A stretch of DNA of 40,517 nt from Corynebacterium sp. (lineage in GTDB: Bacteria; Actinomycetota; Actinomycetes; Mycobacteriales; Mycobacteriaceae): contig JAUMUD010000019.1 of the NCBI GenBank assembly GCA_030530875.1, forward strand, positions 1 through 40,517, written 5' to 3'. This document shows, piece by piece, positions 7,136 to 16,306 of the stretch (position 1 is its first letter; each line of letters starts with the position of its first letter). A model generated the notes under the pieces. The model was not told the origin of the DNA, did no database searches, and saw only the letters and a list, made by a program, of their open reading frames with translations. The translations under genes and the position numbers were made by a program.

Positions 7136-7702
7136 ATGATTAAAAATATCGCCGTCTATTGTGGAGCAGCTGAAGGTAATCGGCCTGAATATAAGGCCGA
7201 TGCGGTGGCAGTGGCCAAAGCCATTGCCAATCACGGTTATGGTTTGGTCTACGGTGGCGGCGATATTGGCTTGATGGGCGTCGTGGCTGATACCGCCATG
7301 GCTGCCGGTGGCTATGTCCATGGCGTTATTCCACATCACTTGGCTGATAAAGAAATCGCCCACTCCAAGCTCTCTGTCCTCGAGCGTGTCGACGACATGC
7401 GCATCCGCAAGGCACGCATGGAGCAACTCTCCCAGGCCTTCGTGGTTTTGCCGGGCGGTTCAGGCACTTTGGAGGAATTCTACGAAATTTACACCATGCA
7501 GCAGCTCTATGAAGGCATGGGTCCCATTGTGCTTTTTGACACCCTGGGCTACTGGCAGCCAATGCTGCGCATGCTGGAGCATGCCGTGGCCGAGGGTTTC
7601 CTGATGGAAAAATATCTCACCGGCTTGATTGTCACCCGCGATGCGGAGGATATGATCTCCCAAATTGAAAACTGGGTTAGCCCTGGAGTCAAGTACGAGT
7701 AA
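7136..7702 (+). CDS. LOG-family protein (cytokinin riboside 5'-monophosphate phosphoribohydrolase-like)
   Basis: A 188-residue Rossmann-like protein with GGGDIGLMG (40-48), the MRIRKARM helix (88-95) and the diagnostic PGGSGTLEE (106-114) that carries the catalytic Glu of the LOG/TIGR00730 family. Such enzymes cleave nucleoside monophosphates to base and ribose 5-phosphate; corynebacterial and mycobacterial members can act on AMP-like or cytokinin nucleotides. The ATG has TATCCT (7123-7128) 7 nt upstream, overlapping the end of the previous gene, and no ribosome site, so this looks like an internal leaderless start. Confidence 0.87.
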   Translation: MIKNIAVYCGAAEGNRPEYKADAVAVAKAIANHGYGLVYGGGDIGLMGVVADTAMAAGGYVHGVIPHHLADKEIAHSKLSVLERVDDMRIRKARMEQLSQAFVVLPGGSGTLEEFYEIYTMQQLYEGMGPIVLFDTLGYWQPMLRMLEHAVAEGFLMEKYLTGLIVTRDAEDMISQIENWVSPGVKYE

Positions 7703-7714
7703 CCTTTGCTGGTA

Positions 7715-7726
7715 TATCCTTATTAC
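7715..7726 (+). promoter_or_regulatory. -10 box for leaderless DUF885 gene mRNA
   Basis: TATCCT (7715-7720) is followed by 6 nt and the ATG at 7727. The same TATCCT box occurs at 7123-7128, before the LOG gene (7-nt spacing). Confidence 0.55.
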
Positions 7727-9331
7727 ATGAGGAACAGCAAACTTGATCAAGAATGTGATCGCTACGTCCACGACCTGGCCGCCCTGTGCCCAACCAGTGC
7801 AACGGCACTGGGCATTCCCGGTTTTGATGACAAACTGCAGGACTATAGTCCGGAATGGCATGAAAAAGTTCATGAGCGCACCAGTGAGCTTTATTCCTTC
7901 GCATCAACCTATCGCCCAGAGGATGCCATTGATGCCGTAACCAAGGAAACTCTGCTCGACCGCCTCGGCGTCGAACTGGAGCTTTCTGAGCGCGGTGAGG
8001 ACCTGGCCTCTCTGAATAATATCGCCTCCCCACTGCAGGATATGCGCGATACTCTCCAGCTGATGCCAACCGAAACTCAGGCGCAGCGCGATAATATTCG
8101 CACCCGCATTAGCCTCATCCCTGAGGCTCTCGAGGGCTACAAGAATAGTCTTCTCGAGGGTGCACGTCGCGGAATTATTGCCGCCGCCCGCCAGGTGGTT
8201 GAGGTAGCCAAGCAGGCTGAGGATCTCTCAAATGGCGATATTTTCATTAAACTCGCTGGAGATAATGAAGAAACTCAGGCCGCCCGCGCCGCTGCCAAGG
8301 GTTTGGCCCTGTGGCTGCGTGAGGAATTCCTCCAGAAATCCATCCGTGCCAATGGCGACCGTGATGGTGTGGGCCGTGACCGCTATGAGCCATTCTCTTG
8401 GCAGTTCGTCGGCGCCAAGGTCGACCTTGATGAGGCCTTCGAATGGGGCAAGGAGCGCCTGCAGGAAATCATCGCCGAGCAGGAAAATATTGCCGGCCAG
8501 CTCTATGGTGATGGCACCAGCGTTGCCCGCGCCTTCAAGCTTCTCGACCAGGAAGAAAAGTACACCATCCGTGGTGTAGATAATCTGCGCGACTGGATGC
8601 AGGCCACCGCTGACCAGGTCATCAGCGATATGAACGGCGTCAATTTCGACATCCCTGAGCAGGTTCAGCGCATTGAGGCCTGCATTGACCCAGCCGGCAC
8701 CGGCGGTATCTTCTACACCCCACCAAGCGAGGATTTCTCCCGCCCAGGCCGCATGTGGTGGTCGGTGCCAAAGGGCCAGACCGAATTCCACACCTGGCAG
8801 GAACTCACCACTGTCTTCCATGAGGGCGTGCCTGGCCACCATCTGCAGATTGGTGCCGCCATGTGTGCCAAGGAGGACCTGAACCTGTGGCGTCGCATAG
8901 CATGCTGGAACAGTGGCCATGGTGAAGGCTGGGCACTCTATGCCGAGCAGCTCATGGAAGAATTCGGCTACCACGATGACCCGGCAACCCGCATGGGTCT
9001 GCTTGACGCCCAGCGACTGCGCGCCGCCCGCGTCGTGCTCGACATTGGTGTTCACCTGCAAAAGGATGGCTGGGATTATGATCACGCCGCCCAGTTCCTG
9101 GCTGATAATGTGGCCATGGCGCCGGAGAATCGCCAGTTTGAACTCATGCGCTATCTTGGTTGGCCAGGTCAGGCCCCATCTTATGCCCTTGGTCAGCGCC
9201 TGTGGCAGCAGCTGCGCCAGGACTGCGTGAATAAGGGCATGTCTCTTAAAGAATTCCACGCCCGTGCTCTTCGTGAGGGTTCTATTCCAATGGGCGTGCT
9301 CCGTTATGCTCTTCTGGAAGGACGTCGATAA
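7727..9331 (+). CDS. DUF885 domain protein, putative metallopeptidase
   Basis: A 534-residue protein of the DUF885 family. Its key motif HEGVPGHH (residues 365-372) resembles the zinc-binding HExxH-like signature of the gluzincin-related group. It is largely alpha-helical by appearance. There is no signal peptide, so a cytoplasmic peptidase is the likely role; substrate unknown. The start at ATG 7727 is preferred to an in-frame codon at 7706 because a TATCCT box lies 6 nt upstream. Its TAA overlaps the cutC ATG (TAATG). Confidence 0.82.
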   Translation: MRNSKLDQECDRYVHDLAALCPTSATALGIPGFDDKLQDYSPEWHEKVHERTSELYSFASTYRPEDAIDAVTKETLLDRLGVELELSERGEDLASLNNIASPLQDMRDTLQLMPTETQAQRDNIRTRISLIPEALEGYKNSLLEGARRGIIAAARQVVEVAKQAEDLSNGDIFIKLAGDNEETQAARAAAKGLALWLREEFLQKSIRANGDRDGVGRDRYEPFSWQFVGAKVDLDEAFEWGKERLQEIIAEQENIAGQLYGDGTSVARAFKLLDQEEKYTIRGVDNLRDWMQATADQVISDMNGVNFDIPEQVQRIEACIDPAGTGGIFYTPPSEDFSRPGRMWWSVPKGQTEFHTWQELTTVFHEGVPGHHLQIGAAMCAKEDLNLWRRIACWNSGHGEGWALYAEQLMEEFGYHDDPATRMGLLDAQRLRAARVVLDIGVHLQKDGWDYDHAAQFLADNVAMAPENRQFELMRYLGWPGQAPSYALGQRLWQQLRQDCVNKGMSLKEFHARALREGSIPMGVLRYALLEGRR

Positions 9332-10095
9332 TGGCTCTAGAACGCTCACTTGCCCGCATGCACACCACGGTGGAAATTGCTGTTGATACCATCGCTGGTG
9401 TCTGCGCCGCTAAAAAAGCACAGGCCTCGAGTGTGGAGCTCGCCTCCGCGCTTTTTGAGGCTGGCGGGCTCACCCCAAGTCTCGCGCTGGTTGAGGAAGC
9501 GGTGAAGACTGGCATTGATGTCCATGTCATGATTCGCCCTCGTCCTGGTGGTTTCTACTACACCGAGGATGAGCTCGACATTATGCGCAAGGACATTGTG
9601 CACGCCTGCAAGGCCGGCGCCAAGGGTGTGGTTTTTGGTATCGCTGATGAAACCGGCACTGGACTTGATGTTGAGCGCATGCGTGAACTTACTAATTTGG
9701 CTGCAGATAATGGCGCCAAAGCGGTGACTCTCCACAGGCTTTTCGACGTCCTCCCCGACCGCAACCGCGCCCTGCTTCAGGTTGCTGGTGTGGGCGTGAC
9801 CCGTGTTCTGACCAGTGGCGGTAAGGACACTGCGGTGGATGCCCAGGCTGAGCTTGGTGGCTTGGTCACTATTGCTGACACCATGGGTGTGGAAATTGTG
9901 GCCGGCGGTGGCATTACACCGGAGAATGTTCATGAATTGCGCGATGTTCGCCTCCACGGAATTCACGCCTCCTGCAAGATGCTCTCTACTACTACTGGAC
10001 CTGCTGGTCCTGGCGGTGGTTCAGCGCCTCATTATGTAACAGATCCCGCTGCGGTAAAGAAATTAGTTGACATTATTTCCCCGTGGACTCGATAA
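9331..10095 (+). CDS. cutC: CutC-family protein
   Basis: A 254-residue TIM-barrel protein of the CutC family. Recognisable stretches are VEIAVDTIAGV near the N-terminus, HVMIRPRPGGFYY around 69-81, VFGIADETGTGLD, TLHRLFDV and VAGGGITPENV. CutC was linked to copper tolerance in E. coli, but that role is disputed and the biochemical function is not settled. Translation is probably coupled to the DUF885 gene through TAATG. It ends 21 bp before the ThrE-type exporter start. Confidence 0.88.
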   Translation: MALERSLARMHTTVEIAVDTIAGVCAAKKAQASSVELASALFEAGGLTPSLALVEEAVKTGIDVHVMIRPRPGGFYYTEDELDIMRKDIVHACKAGAKGVVFGIADETGTGLDVERMRELTNLAADNGAKAVTLHRLFDVLPDRNRALLQVAGVGVTRVLTSGGKDTAVDAQAELGGLVTIADTMGVEIVAGGGITPENVHELRDVRLHGIHASCKMLSTTTGPAGPGGGSAPHYVTDPAAVKKLVDIISPWTR

Positions 10096-10103
10096 AAATC
10101 TGT

Positions 10104-10116
10104 TAAATTGGGACTT
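10104..10116 (+). promoter_or_regulatory. -10 box for leaderless ThrE-type exporter mRNA
   Basis: TAAATT (10104-10109) is followed by 7 nt and ATG 10117. No ribosome site is present. Confidence 0.5.
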
Positions 10117-11625
10117 ATGCAGCACCGTCCCAATAGAGTAGTTCAAGGTTGGCGTAATAAACTTACCCACAATATGCGCGAAGGCCTGTCGAATGCCAAA
10201 GAAACTCGACAGGTCAATCGCGAATACGAACTTGCTCTAATTAACCACGAGCGCCAGCAACAACAATTTGTTTCCAACGCCCTTGGTTTCCTCAAGCGCA
10301 TGGCTGAGGCCATGGCGGAGTGCGGTTATGATTCCGGCACCATCGAGGAAGATATTGCTGCTTGTGCCAATGCATGGGGGATTACCGATGTGCACGTCCA
10401 CGTGATAGGACGTGCCATTATCATTCAGCACAGTCCGCTGGGTATCTCCCCAACAGTGGTGATTGGTGAGGCCACCACCATGGAGGCCTTTAACCTCAAC
10501 ATTATGCACGGTCTGCGCCAAATCAGGGATTTGATTTGCTCCGGTAATCTCTCCCTGGGCCAGGCCGATGCGAAGCTCTGCCGCCTCCTTGCCCACCCGC
10601 TTATTTGGCCATGGTGGGTTTCCGCCCTTGGCGGCATGATGCTCGCCTGCTCCATTACACTTCAGTCCAATGGCACCGTGGAGGATTCCATTATCGCCAT
10701 GTTTGTGTTGCTGGTAGTGAACCGTGTGGGCGCGCTCCTGGATAAACTGGCAGTCTTCCGATTCTTCCAGTTGCTCATCCAGTCCATACTCTTCGTGGGC
10801 ATAGGCGTGGGCTTATATGCCACCGGCATACTTACCCTGCAGGGTGCTGCGGCCCTGATTGGTGCCTGCATCATCTTGATCATCCCCATTCCGCAGATTG
10901 TTGCTGTTGCCGAAGATGCTATCCGGGGTTTCCATGTCACAGCCTGGTCGCGCTTCTTCGGTATCTTCCTCTCCATTCTGGCCATCTGTATCGGTATTGG
11001 TGGTGCCTTTGCCGTTGCCCGTACCAAGGTGCTCTTCTCCTCGGATACGGTGCTGATTTTCCCAACGCTGAACTTTGGTGTGGCTCTGATTGCTGCCCTT
11101 GTTGGTGCCTTGGGTAATGGCCTCTTTATGAATGGTTGGCCACGCGTGCTTATCCCTGCCAGCGTGGCCGGCGTGATTACCGGTGCTATTAACCTCTTCC
11201 TCGTGCGTGAAGTTGGTTTGCCATCCCCGCTCTCCGTGGCCATTGGTGGTGCGGTTCTTGGTTTCGGTGCAGTTGCCGTGGAGCGCAAGCTTGATGTCCC
11301 TGCCAAGGCGATTATTCTCACCGGCCTGTGCGGTGGTCTGCTACCCGGTCTTGATATGTACCGCTCGATGATTTACCTCATGCTCTTCCAGCAGGGCGCA
11401 AGTACCTATGTCATCTGGACCATCTTCATTATTCTGGCCATTGGTGGCGGCATTGTGCTGGGTACCACCTCTATTCAGACCCGTGGCCGCATGCGTCACC
11501 GTCGTGCCGTGCACGAGCACTGGACCAATACGGTCAACAAGGCCACCATTGGTGAGCGCCTTGGTGATACCCATGTTGTGCTCGAAAGCCCTGAGGCACC
11601 AAACCCGGAGGACTTTAAGGACTAA
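10117..11625 (+). CDS. ThrE-family threonine/serine exporter
   Basis: A 502-residue integral membrane protein with a soluble N-terminal region of about 165 residues and roughly ten hydrophobic segments after it, which is the architecture of the ThrE (DUF1212 plus C-terminal ThrE_2) family. C. glutamicum ThrE exports threonine and serine by proton exchange and is of similar length. The sequence is clearly divergent from that protein as I remember it, so this may be a paralogue with another substrate. The ATG at 10117 is chosen because of the -10 box just upstream; an in-frame TTG at 10108 is less likely. The gene ends convergently with the helicase gene, the stop codons overlapping by 4 bp (11622-11625). 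Confidence 0.82.
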   Translation: MQHRPNRVVQGWRNKLTHNMREGLSNAKETRQVNREYELALINHERQQQQFVSNALGFLKRMAEAMAECGYDSGTIEEDIAACANAWGITDVHVHVIGRAIIIQHSPLGISPTVVIGEATTMEAFNLNIMHGLRQIRDLICSGNLSLGQADAKLCRLLAHPLIWPWWVSALGGMMLACSITLQSNGTVEDSIIAMFVLLVVNRVGALLDKLAVFRFFQLLIQSILFVGIGVGLYATGILTLQGAAALIGACIILIIPIPQIVAVAEDAIRGFHVTAWSRFFGIFLSILAICIGIGGAFAVARTKVLFSSDTVLIFPTLNFGVALIAALVGALGNGLFMNGWPRVLIPASVAGVITGAINLFLVREVGLPSPLSVAIGGAVLGFGAVAVERKLDVPAKAIILTGLCGGLLPGLDMYRSMIYLMLFQQGASTYVIWTIFIILAIGGGIVLGTTSIQTRGRMRHRRAVHEHWTNTVNKATIGERLGDTHVVLESPEAPNPEDFKD

Positions 11626-13775
11626 GGGTTTTCCGGCCAATCATGCTTGGGGTAGCGCCCACGCATTTCGGCACGTACCTGCTTATATGGGCCGGCAAAG
11701 AAGCTGGTCAAATCACTGGTTGTGGCCAGTGGACGCTGGGCAGGGGAGAGTAGCTCAAAAAGAATTGGGCGCCCACAAATCTCCCCGGTGTCCCGGTAGC
11801 CAAATAGATCCTGGAGCTTGGCCCGCACCTTGGGCTGTTCCCCGGAATAATCCACCTTGTACTTGCCTAGGAATTTCAGTGGGGCAAGCTCATCAATCTT
11901 CGCGGCCTCCGGCCACGGATAGAGATTTTTTAGGTTATTTTCCCAGTTGAGATCTGAAAACCAGCTCTCAATGCTCTCCGCCAAAGCCTCCATGCTCATA
12001 TCTGGCCATGGTGCGCCAAGCGTCTGGTGCAGGAAATTGAGGCGCCAATAATCCACACATCTACGAATCTGGGTTTTGGCTTCCGAGTCGCGCAGTAAAT
12101 CAGCCCGCACCTCCTCCATCAGTGCTTGCTTGGCTTGCTGCTCGGTGATCTGGGCAGGGGCCTGGGAGAGCACAATGGCACCCATATGGCGCTCACGCAC
12201 ACCCTTCACCCGATAGTTCTGGGAGATAGCCAGCACCGTTTCTTCCACCGGCACAATCTCCTCAGGGTTGTCAATTTCCGCCCAAGAGAGAATCATGGGG
12301 CGCATCCAATCAGCAACCGCAATCCACTCAGGACCTGGCTCGGGAAGCTTCAGGCGCTGGCCACTAACAAGCTGATATTCCTCACCCATTTTCTTCGCAA
12401 TCTGACGAGGAAAGGCGCTACCCACCACAAAACCTACAGAATATTGACCCTTGTCCTGGGAATACTTGGCAAATTTTGAGTTTTTCTCATGCTTGACTCG
12501 ATCCAAATTCCCGCGCACCCCATCACTGATGGTGCCCAAAACTGGGGCAGCACCAGAGCCCAAAGTCACCAAAGCATGGGCCAAGTGTGGCTCCATTGGG
12601 ATGCGGGCAAGCTCCTGACCGTGCGCTGTGCAGCCACCGAACTCATCAATGGCGCCAAGGCTACGAAGCTCCTCCTCCGCCTTGTCCAATGCCACCACTG
12701 GCGGCAAGTCGAGCATGGCGAGACCCTCCGCACGTGGCGTACCCCACGCGGCCAAATAGAGAGCCGCATCGGTGAGATCACTGCGCAGAATCTCTGGCAC
12801 GCTATAGGGCGCCATATTGTGAAACTCTTGCTCGCGGTAAGCACGGAACACCCTGCCAGGCCCAAGACGGCCCGCACGGCCCGCGCGCTGTGTGGCACTG
12901 GCCTGGGAGATGCTCACTGTAAAGAGTCCACGGCCATTCTTCTCCTTACCCAGACCCGTATCAACCACAGCCCGCACACCCGGCACAGTAACCGAACTCT
13001 CCGCAATAGCAGTGGACAAAATAATCAGCGGCTCATCCCCAGTAGGCAGATCCGGGGAGACCTGACCGTGGAGGATAAAAACCGGAAAATTATCTAAAAG
13101 TCCAGCAACCATCCGAATTTCTCGGATACCAGGCAGGAAAACCAGCACACTCCCATCCCCATAGGCGCGCCGGGCAAGGTCTGCCACCCCTGCATAAAAC
13201 TCACGGCTACCCTCCATGCGACCAGCAATGGGGCAGTACTCAATCTCAAGTGGGTGGATGGGGGCGCTGATTTCCACCACAGTGGCATCCAGAAGCTCCG
13301 CCACAGAATCCGAATCAATGGTGGCCGACATGGCAATCACACGCAGATCCCGAAGGGCACGAAGCTCATTAAGAAAGGCGAAGATCAGATCCACCTGCAT
13401 TTGGCGCTCATGGAGCTCATCGATAATGACCACACCCACCCCGGAAAGCTCCGGGTCACTCATGAGCCTGGCCAACATTACACCAGGGGTAATGAACATA
13501 ATGCGGCTGCCCGAATGGTGCTTGCCCCGCACTGCATAGCCCACTTCGCTGCGCTCCATGCCCAGATCCCAGAGGCGCTTGGCCGCGGCAATGGCCGCAA
13601 TCCTACGAGGAACAATAACCAGAACCAACTCATTCTGCAGCCCCGCAACCAAGGGTGGCACGAAGGTCGTCTTACCGGTACCGGGTGGGGCAATAATCAC
13701 CAAATTTTGCCCATTATCCCAGGCCGCGATCAATTCTTTTTCGTGGGCTGCTACCGGAAGGTCCTGAAAGTCCAT
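11622..13775 (-). CDS. hrpB: DEAH-box ATP-dependent helicase, HrpB type
   Basis: A 717-residue superfamily 2 helicase. Walker A is APPGTGKTT (29-37), the DEAH-equivalent box is DELH (119-122), motif III is SAT (150-152), and motif VI is QRAGRAGR in the second RecA domain. A C-terminal HrpB-like region follows. It is somewhat shorter than the E. coli protein. HrpB-type helicases are presumed RNA helicases of unclear role. The ATG at 13775 has TATACT 7 nt upstream on its strand, in the 23-bp gap shared with the SDR gene, so a leaderless mRNA is expected. The 3' end overlaps the exporter gene by 4 bp. Confidence 0.88.
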   Translation of the reverse strand: MDFQDLPVAAHEKELIAAWDNGQNLVIIAPPGTGKTTFVPPLVAGLQNELVLVIVPRRIAAIAAAKRLWDLGMERSEVGYAVRGKHHSGSRIMFITPGVMLARLMSDPELSGVGVVIIDELHERQMQVDLIFAFLNELRALRDLRVIAMSATIDSDSVAELLDATVVEISAPIHPLEIEYCPIAGRMEGSREFYAGVADLARRAYGDGSVLVFLPGIREIRMVAGLLDNFPVFILHGQVSPDLPTGDEPLIILSTAIAESSVTVPGVRAVVDTGLGKEKNGRGLFTVSISQASATQRAGRAGRLGPGRVFRAYREQEFHNMAPYSVPEILRSDLTDAALYLAAWGTPRAEGLAMLDLPPVVALDKAEEELRSLGAIDEFGGCTAHGQELARIPMEPHLAHALVTLGSGAAPVLGTISDGVRGNLDRVKHEKNSKFAKYSQDKGQYSVGFVVGSAFPRQIAKKMGEEYQLVSGQRLKLPEPGPEWIAVADWMRPMILSWAEIDNPEEIVPVEETVLAISQNYRVKGVRERHMGAIVLSQAPAQITEQQAKQALMEEVRADLLRDSEAKTQIRRCVDYWRLNFLHQTLGAPWPDMSMEALAESIESWFSDLNWENNLKNLYPWPEAAKIDELAPLKFLGKYKVDYSGEQPKVRAKLQDLFGYRDTGEICGRPILFELLSPAQRPLATTSDLTSFFAGPYKQVRAEMRGRYPKHDWPENP

Positions 13776-13798
13776 AGCACCAAGTATAAAATCTCTTT
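13776..13798. promoter_or_regulatory. Overlapping divergent leaderless promoters (hrpB / SDR)
   Basis: The 23-bp gap contains AGTATAAAAT (13783-13792). Read on plus, TAAAAT (13787-13792) is 6 nt before the SDR ATG. Read on minus, TATACT (complement of 13783-13788) is 7 nt before the hrpB ATG. The two -10 boxes overlap by two bases, so one opened bubble could serve either direction but probably not both at once. Confidence 0.7.
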
Positions 13799-14500
13799 AT
13801 GGAAAGAATCGCTCTAGTAACCGGTGCCTCCACAGGAATTGGTGAGGCCAGCGCCCGTGCTCTCGCCGCCGACGGCTGGAAAGTCATTTGTGCCGCCCGC
13901 AGCACCGAGGCCATCGAAAAAATCGCCCAGGAGATTGGTGGCGAGGCCATCACCCTCGATGTCACCGATCAAGAAAGCGTCGATAAGCTCGCAGAGAAAA
14001 TCCCGCACCTGGATCTGCTCGTGAACAACGCAGGTGGTGCCAAGGGCCTCGACCCAATCAAAGACGCCATCCTCGAGGACTGGCAGTGGATGTACGAAGT
14101 CAACGTGCTTGGTCTCGTGCGCCTGACCAAAGCCTTGCTGCCAAAACTCATCGCCGCCGACGGCCTCATCATCAATATGAGCTCCATTGCTGGCCATGAA
14201 CCATACGCCGGCGGAGCAGGCTACAATGCCGCCAAGCATGCGGTGGCTGCACTCACCCGCGTGCTGCGCATTGAAACCCACGAACAGCCACTGCGCGTCA
14301 CCGAACTCTGCCCAGGGCGAGTAAAGACCGACTTCTCCCTCAAGCGCTTCAAGGGTGACGCCGCCAAGGCAGAGGCCGTCTACGCCGATAAACTCAACCT
14401 CACCGCGGAGGACGTGGCCGAAACCGTGCGCTGGGTGGCTTCCCTGCCTACCCACGTGAACATTGAGCGTCTCACCCTTAAGCCCCGCGACCAAGTGTGA
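13799..14500 (+). CDS. Short-chain dehydrogenase/reductase
   Basis: A 233-residue classical SDR. It has the dinucleotide motif TGASTGIG (8-15), NNAG (76-79), a catalytic Ser near 129 and YNAAK with Tyr142 and Lys146. Length and motifs fit YdfG-like serine or 3-hydroxy-acid dehydrogenases, but the substrate cannot be told from sequence. Arg33-Ser35 after the second beta strand suggests NADP(H) preference. The start is defined by the overlapping divergent promoter. It ends 54 bp before the FUSC gene. Confidence 0.88.
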   Translation: MERIALVTGASTGIGEASARALAADGWKVICAARSTEAIEKIAQEIGGEAITLDVTDQESVDKLAEKIPHLDLLVNNAGGAKGLDPIKDAILEDWQWMYEVNVLGLVRLTKALLPKLIAADGLIINMSSIAGHEPYAGGAGYNAAKHAVAALTRVLRIETHEQPLRVTELCPGRVKTDFSLKRFKGDAAKAEAVYADKLNLTAEDVAETVRWVASLPTHVNIERLTLKPRDQV

Positions 14501-14531
14501 TTTTGCTCTACTTTGTAGAAGCATTCACGCC

Positions 14532-14554
14532 TAGGCCACTAAAATGGCCTAATT
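14532..14554 (+). promoter_or_regulatory. Inverted repeat over the -10 of the FUSC gene
   Basis: TAGGCCA (14532-14538) and TGGCCTA (14545-14551) form a perfect 7-bp inverted repeat around CTAAAA. A TAAAAT -10-like box (14540-14545) sits inside, 9 nt before the GTG start. A protein bound here would block the promoter, so it is a candidate operator; a small hairpin is the alternative. Confidence 0.4.
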
Positions 14555-16306
14555 GTGAGCAGCCAGACCCGTAGTGCTTTAAAGAAATTCGCCCATGATG
14601 CCGTGCGAATCAAATCGGCACCTGGTCGAAATATCAACGCACTACGCTGGGTCTTCCCCCTGGGTGTGGCCCTAATTGTCACTGGTTTTATCTACGGCCC
14701 GCAGCACGCCGTCAATGGCTCCATTGCCGCCCGCGTCTCCGGTGCGGCCCGCGACGAACCCCTACGACGTCGCCTCCGCGTGGCCATTCCCGCCTTCATT
14801 TTCTGCCAAGCCTATTTGGTGCTGGGCATGTTGTCCGCGCGCTACCTCATCACCGAATTTCTCGCGATTACCTGCATCACAGCCTTCGGCCTGTGGGTCT
14901 GGTACTCGCTAGCCTACGGTGTGCCGGGCCGCATCAACATGGCCTTCGCCACCGCCTACGGTGTCTATCTCGGCTCCGAACACCACTCCATTCGTGAAAC
15001 CCTCCGGGTTAACATCACCGTCTGGCTCATCTGCATGGCTGTGCACATTGCACTGATGTTACTGGACTTCCACAGGGCTGAGCGTGGAGCCGTCGAAAAG
15101 GCAGAAAAAGCTGTGGACACCTACATTGAGCTTGCCGAAGCCCGCGACCCCGCCAAAAAGGCTGAGGTCGACGACGCGCGCCTCCACGCCCTGGTCGGCC
15201 TCAACGCCGCCTGGACCACAATGGCCACCAACCGCGCCGGGCGTATGAGCGCCACCGCCAAAGCACTGGCCCAGCGTATCAACAAAGCTTACTTCCGCTT
15301 TATCGGCCGCCTCGAGGACAATTACTACCCACACACCCCAATTCACACCCGCGCCTACCACTCGCTCTCCGCTCTCGGTCGCCCCAGCGCCCGCTATGTG
15401 CTTTCCGACGCCCTCCACTACGGTTCCCGTCCACGCATGGTGGCCACCCGCACCTTCGTGGCCCTGGTCCTCATGGAAAGCGCCGTGCTTTTCTTCCACA
15501 CCGGCCACGGCTACTGGGCAGCCCTTGCGGGCCTCATTGTTCTGCACCAGGGTGCGACCCGCTTCGACTCCGTAGTCCGCGGCTTCCACCGTGTGGTGGG
15601 TACTGCCATTGGTCTCTGCGTCTATCTGGGCTTGCTGATTATTGTCGATAATCTTTGGATTCGCCTGATTATCGTGATTTGCTGCATTTACGGCCTTGAA
15701 TGCTTTACCGCGCGCAATTATGGCATTGCCGTCATGTTCATTACGGTCTACGCCCTGCTCCTGCTGCCAACCCCAAAGCCTGGCTATGAGCTGGTTATTG
15801 CCCACGACCGTTTCCTGGAAACCTGCATCGGTATTAGCACCGCGATTATCGCCGTGTGGCTGGTCAATGATGCCCGCGCGATTGTCTACCGCAGTTACCG
15901 CACCACCCTTAGTGCCATGATCGATGTGCTCAAGTCCATTGCTGCGGAGGATTTTTCCAGCCCTCATGCAGTGCAAATGCGTAGAAATCTCTTTTTTGAG
16001 CTCTCCCGCTCCGCCGAAATGCTCCAGCGCTCCGTGGGTGATGCGCCCGCCGACCTTGAGCCGTGGGTTCGCGTGGAGCGTGAGGTCTTCCGCTTCACCG
16101 GTGTTGTTCTTGCCGCTTCCTGGCGAATGACCTCCATGGACCCTGATATGATTGAACACACTCGACACGCCTCCCAATGGGCTGCTGACCAGCTTGATGC
16201 GCTGATTGAGGAGTTCCCTATCACGCGTAAAACCACCGCTGATGCTGATGACCTCGCTGCCCGAGTTAATCAGGTCCGCATGGAGTTTGTTTATAGGAGT
16301 TTTTAG
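14555..16306 (+). CDS. FUSC-family membrane protein (aromatic acid exporter-like)
   Basis: A 583-residue membrane protein with two membrane blocks. About four hydrophobic segments lie in residues 28-170, followed by a soluble helical region, and several more lie around 295-430 (including the ESAVLFFHTGHGYWAALAG stretch), followed by a cytoplasmic tail. This is the duplicated layout of FUSC/YccS/AaeB-type proteins, often called aromatic acid or fusaric acid resistance exporters. The GTG at 14555 is used as start: it lies just after a TAAAAT box and an inverted repeat. Its stop abuts the TTG of the LysE-type gene with no gap, so the two are probably co-translated. Substrate unknown. Confidence 0.75.
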   Translation: MSSQTRSALKKFAHDAVRIKSAPGRNINALRWVFPLGVALIVTGFIYGPQHAVNGSIAARVSGAARDEPLRRRLRVAIPAFIFCQAYLVLGMLSARYLITEFLAITCITAFGLWVWYSLAYGVPGRINMAFATAYGVYLGSEHHSIRETLRVNITVWLICMAVHIALMLLDFHRAERGAVEKAEKAVDTYIELAEARDPAKKAEVDDARLHALVGLNAAWTTMATNRAGRMSATAKALAQRINKAYFRFIGRLEDNYYPHTPIHTRAYHSLSALGRPSARYVLSDALHYGSRPRMVATRTFVALVLMESAVLFFHTGHGYWAALAGLIVLHQGATRFDSVVRGFHRVVGTAIGLCVYLGLLIIVDNLWIRLIIVICCIYGLECFTARNYGIAVMFITVYALLLLPTPKPGYELVIAHDRFLETCIGISTAIIAVWLVNDARAIVYRSYRTTLSAMIDVLKSIAAEDFSSPHAVQMRRNLFFELSRSAEMLQRSVGDAPADLEPWVRVEREVFRFTGVVLAASWRMTSMDPDMIEHTRHASQWAADQLDALIEEFPITRKTTADADDLAARVNQVRMEFVYRSF

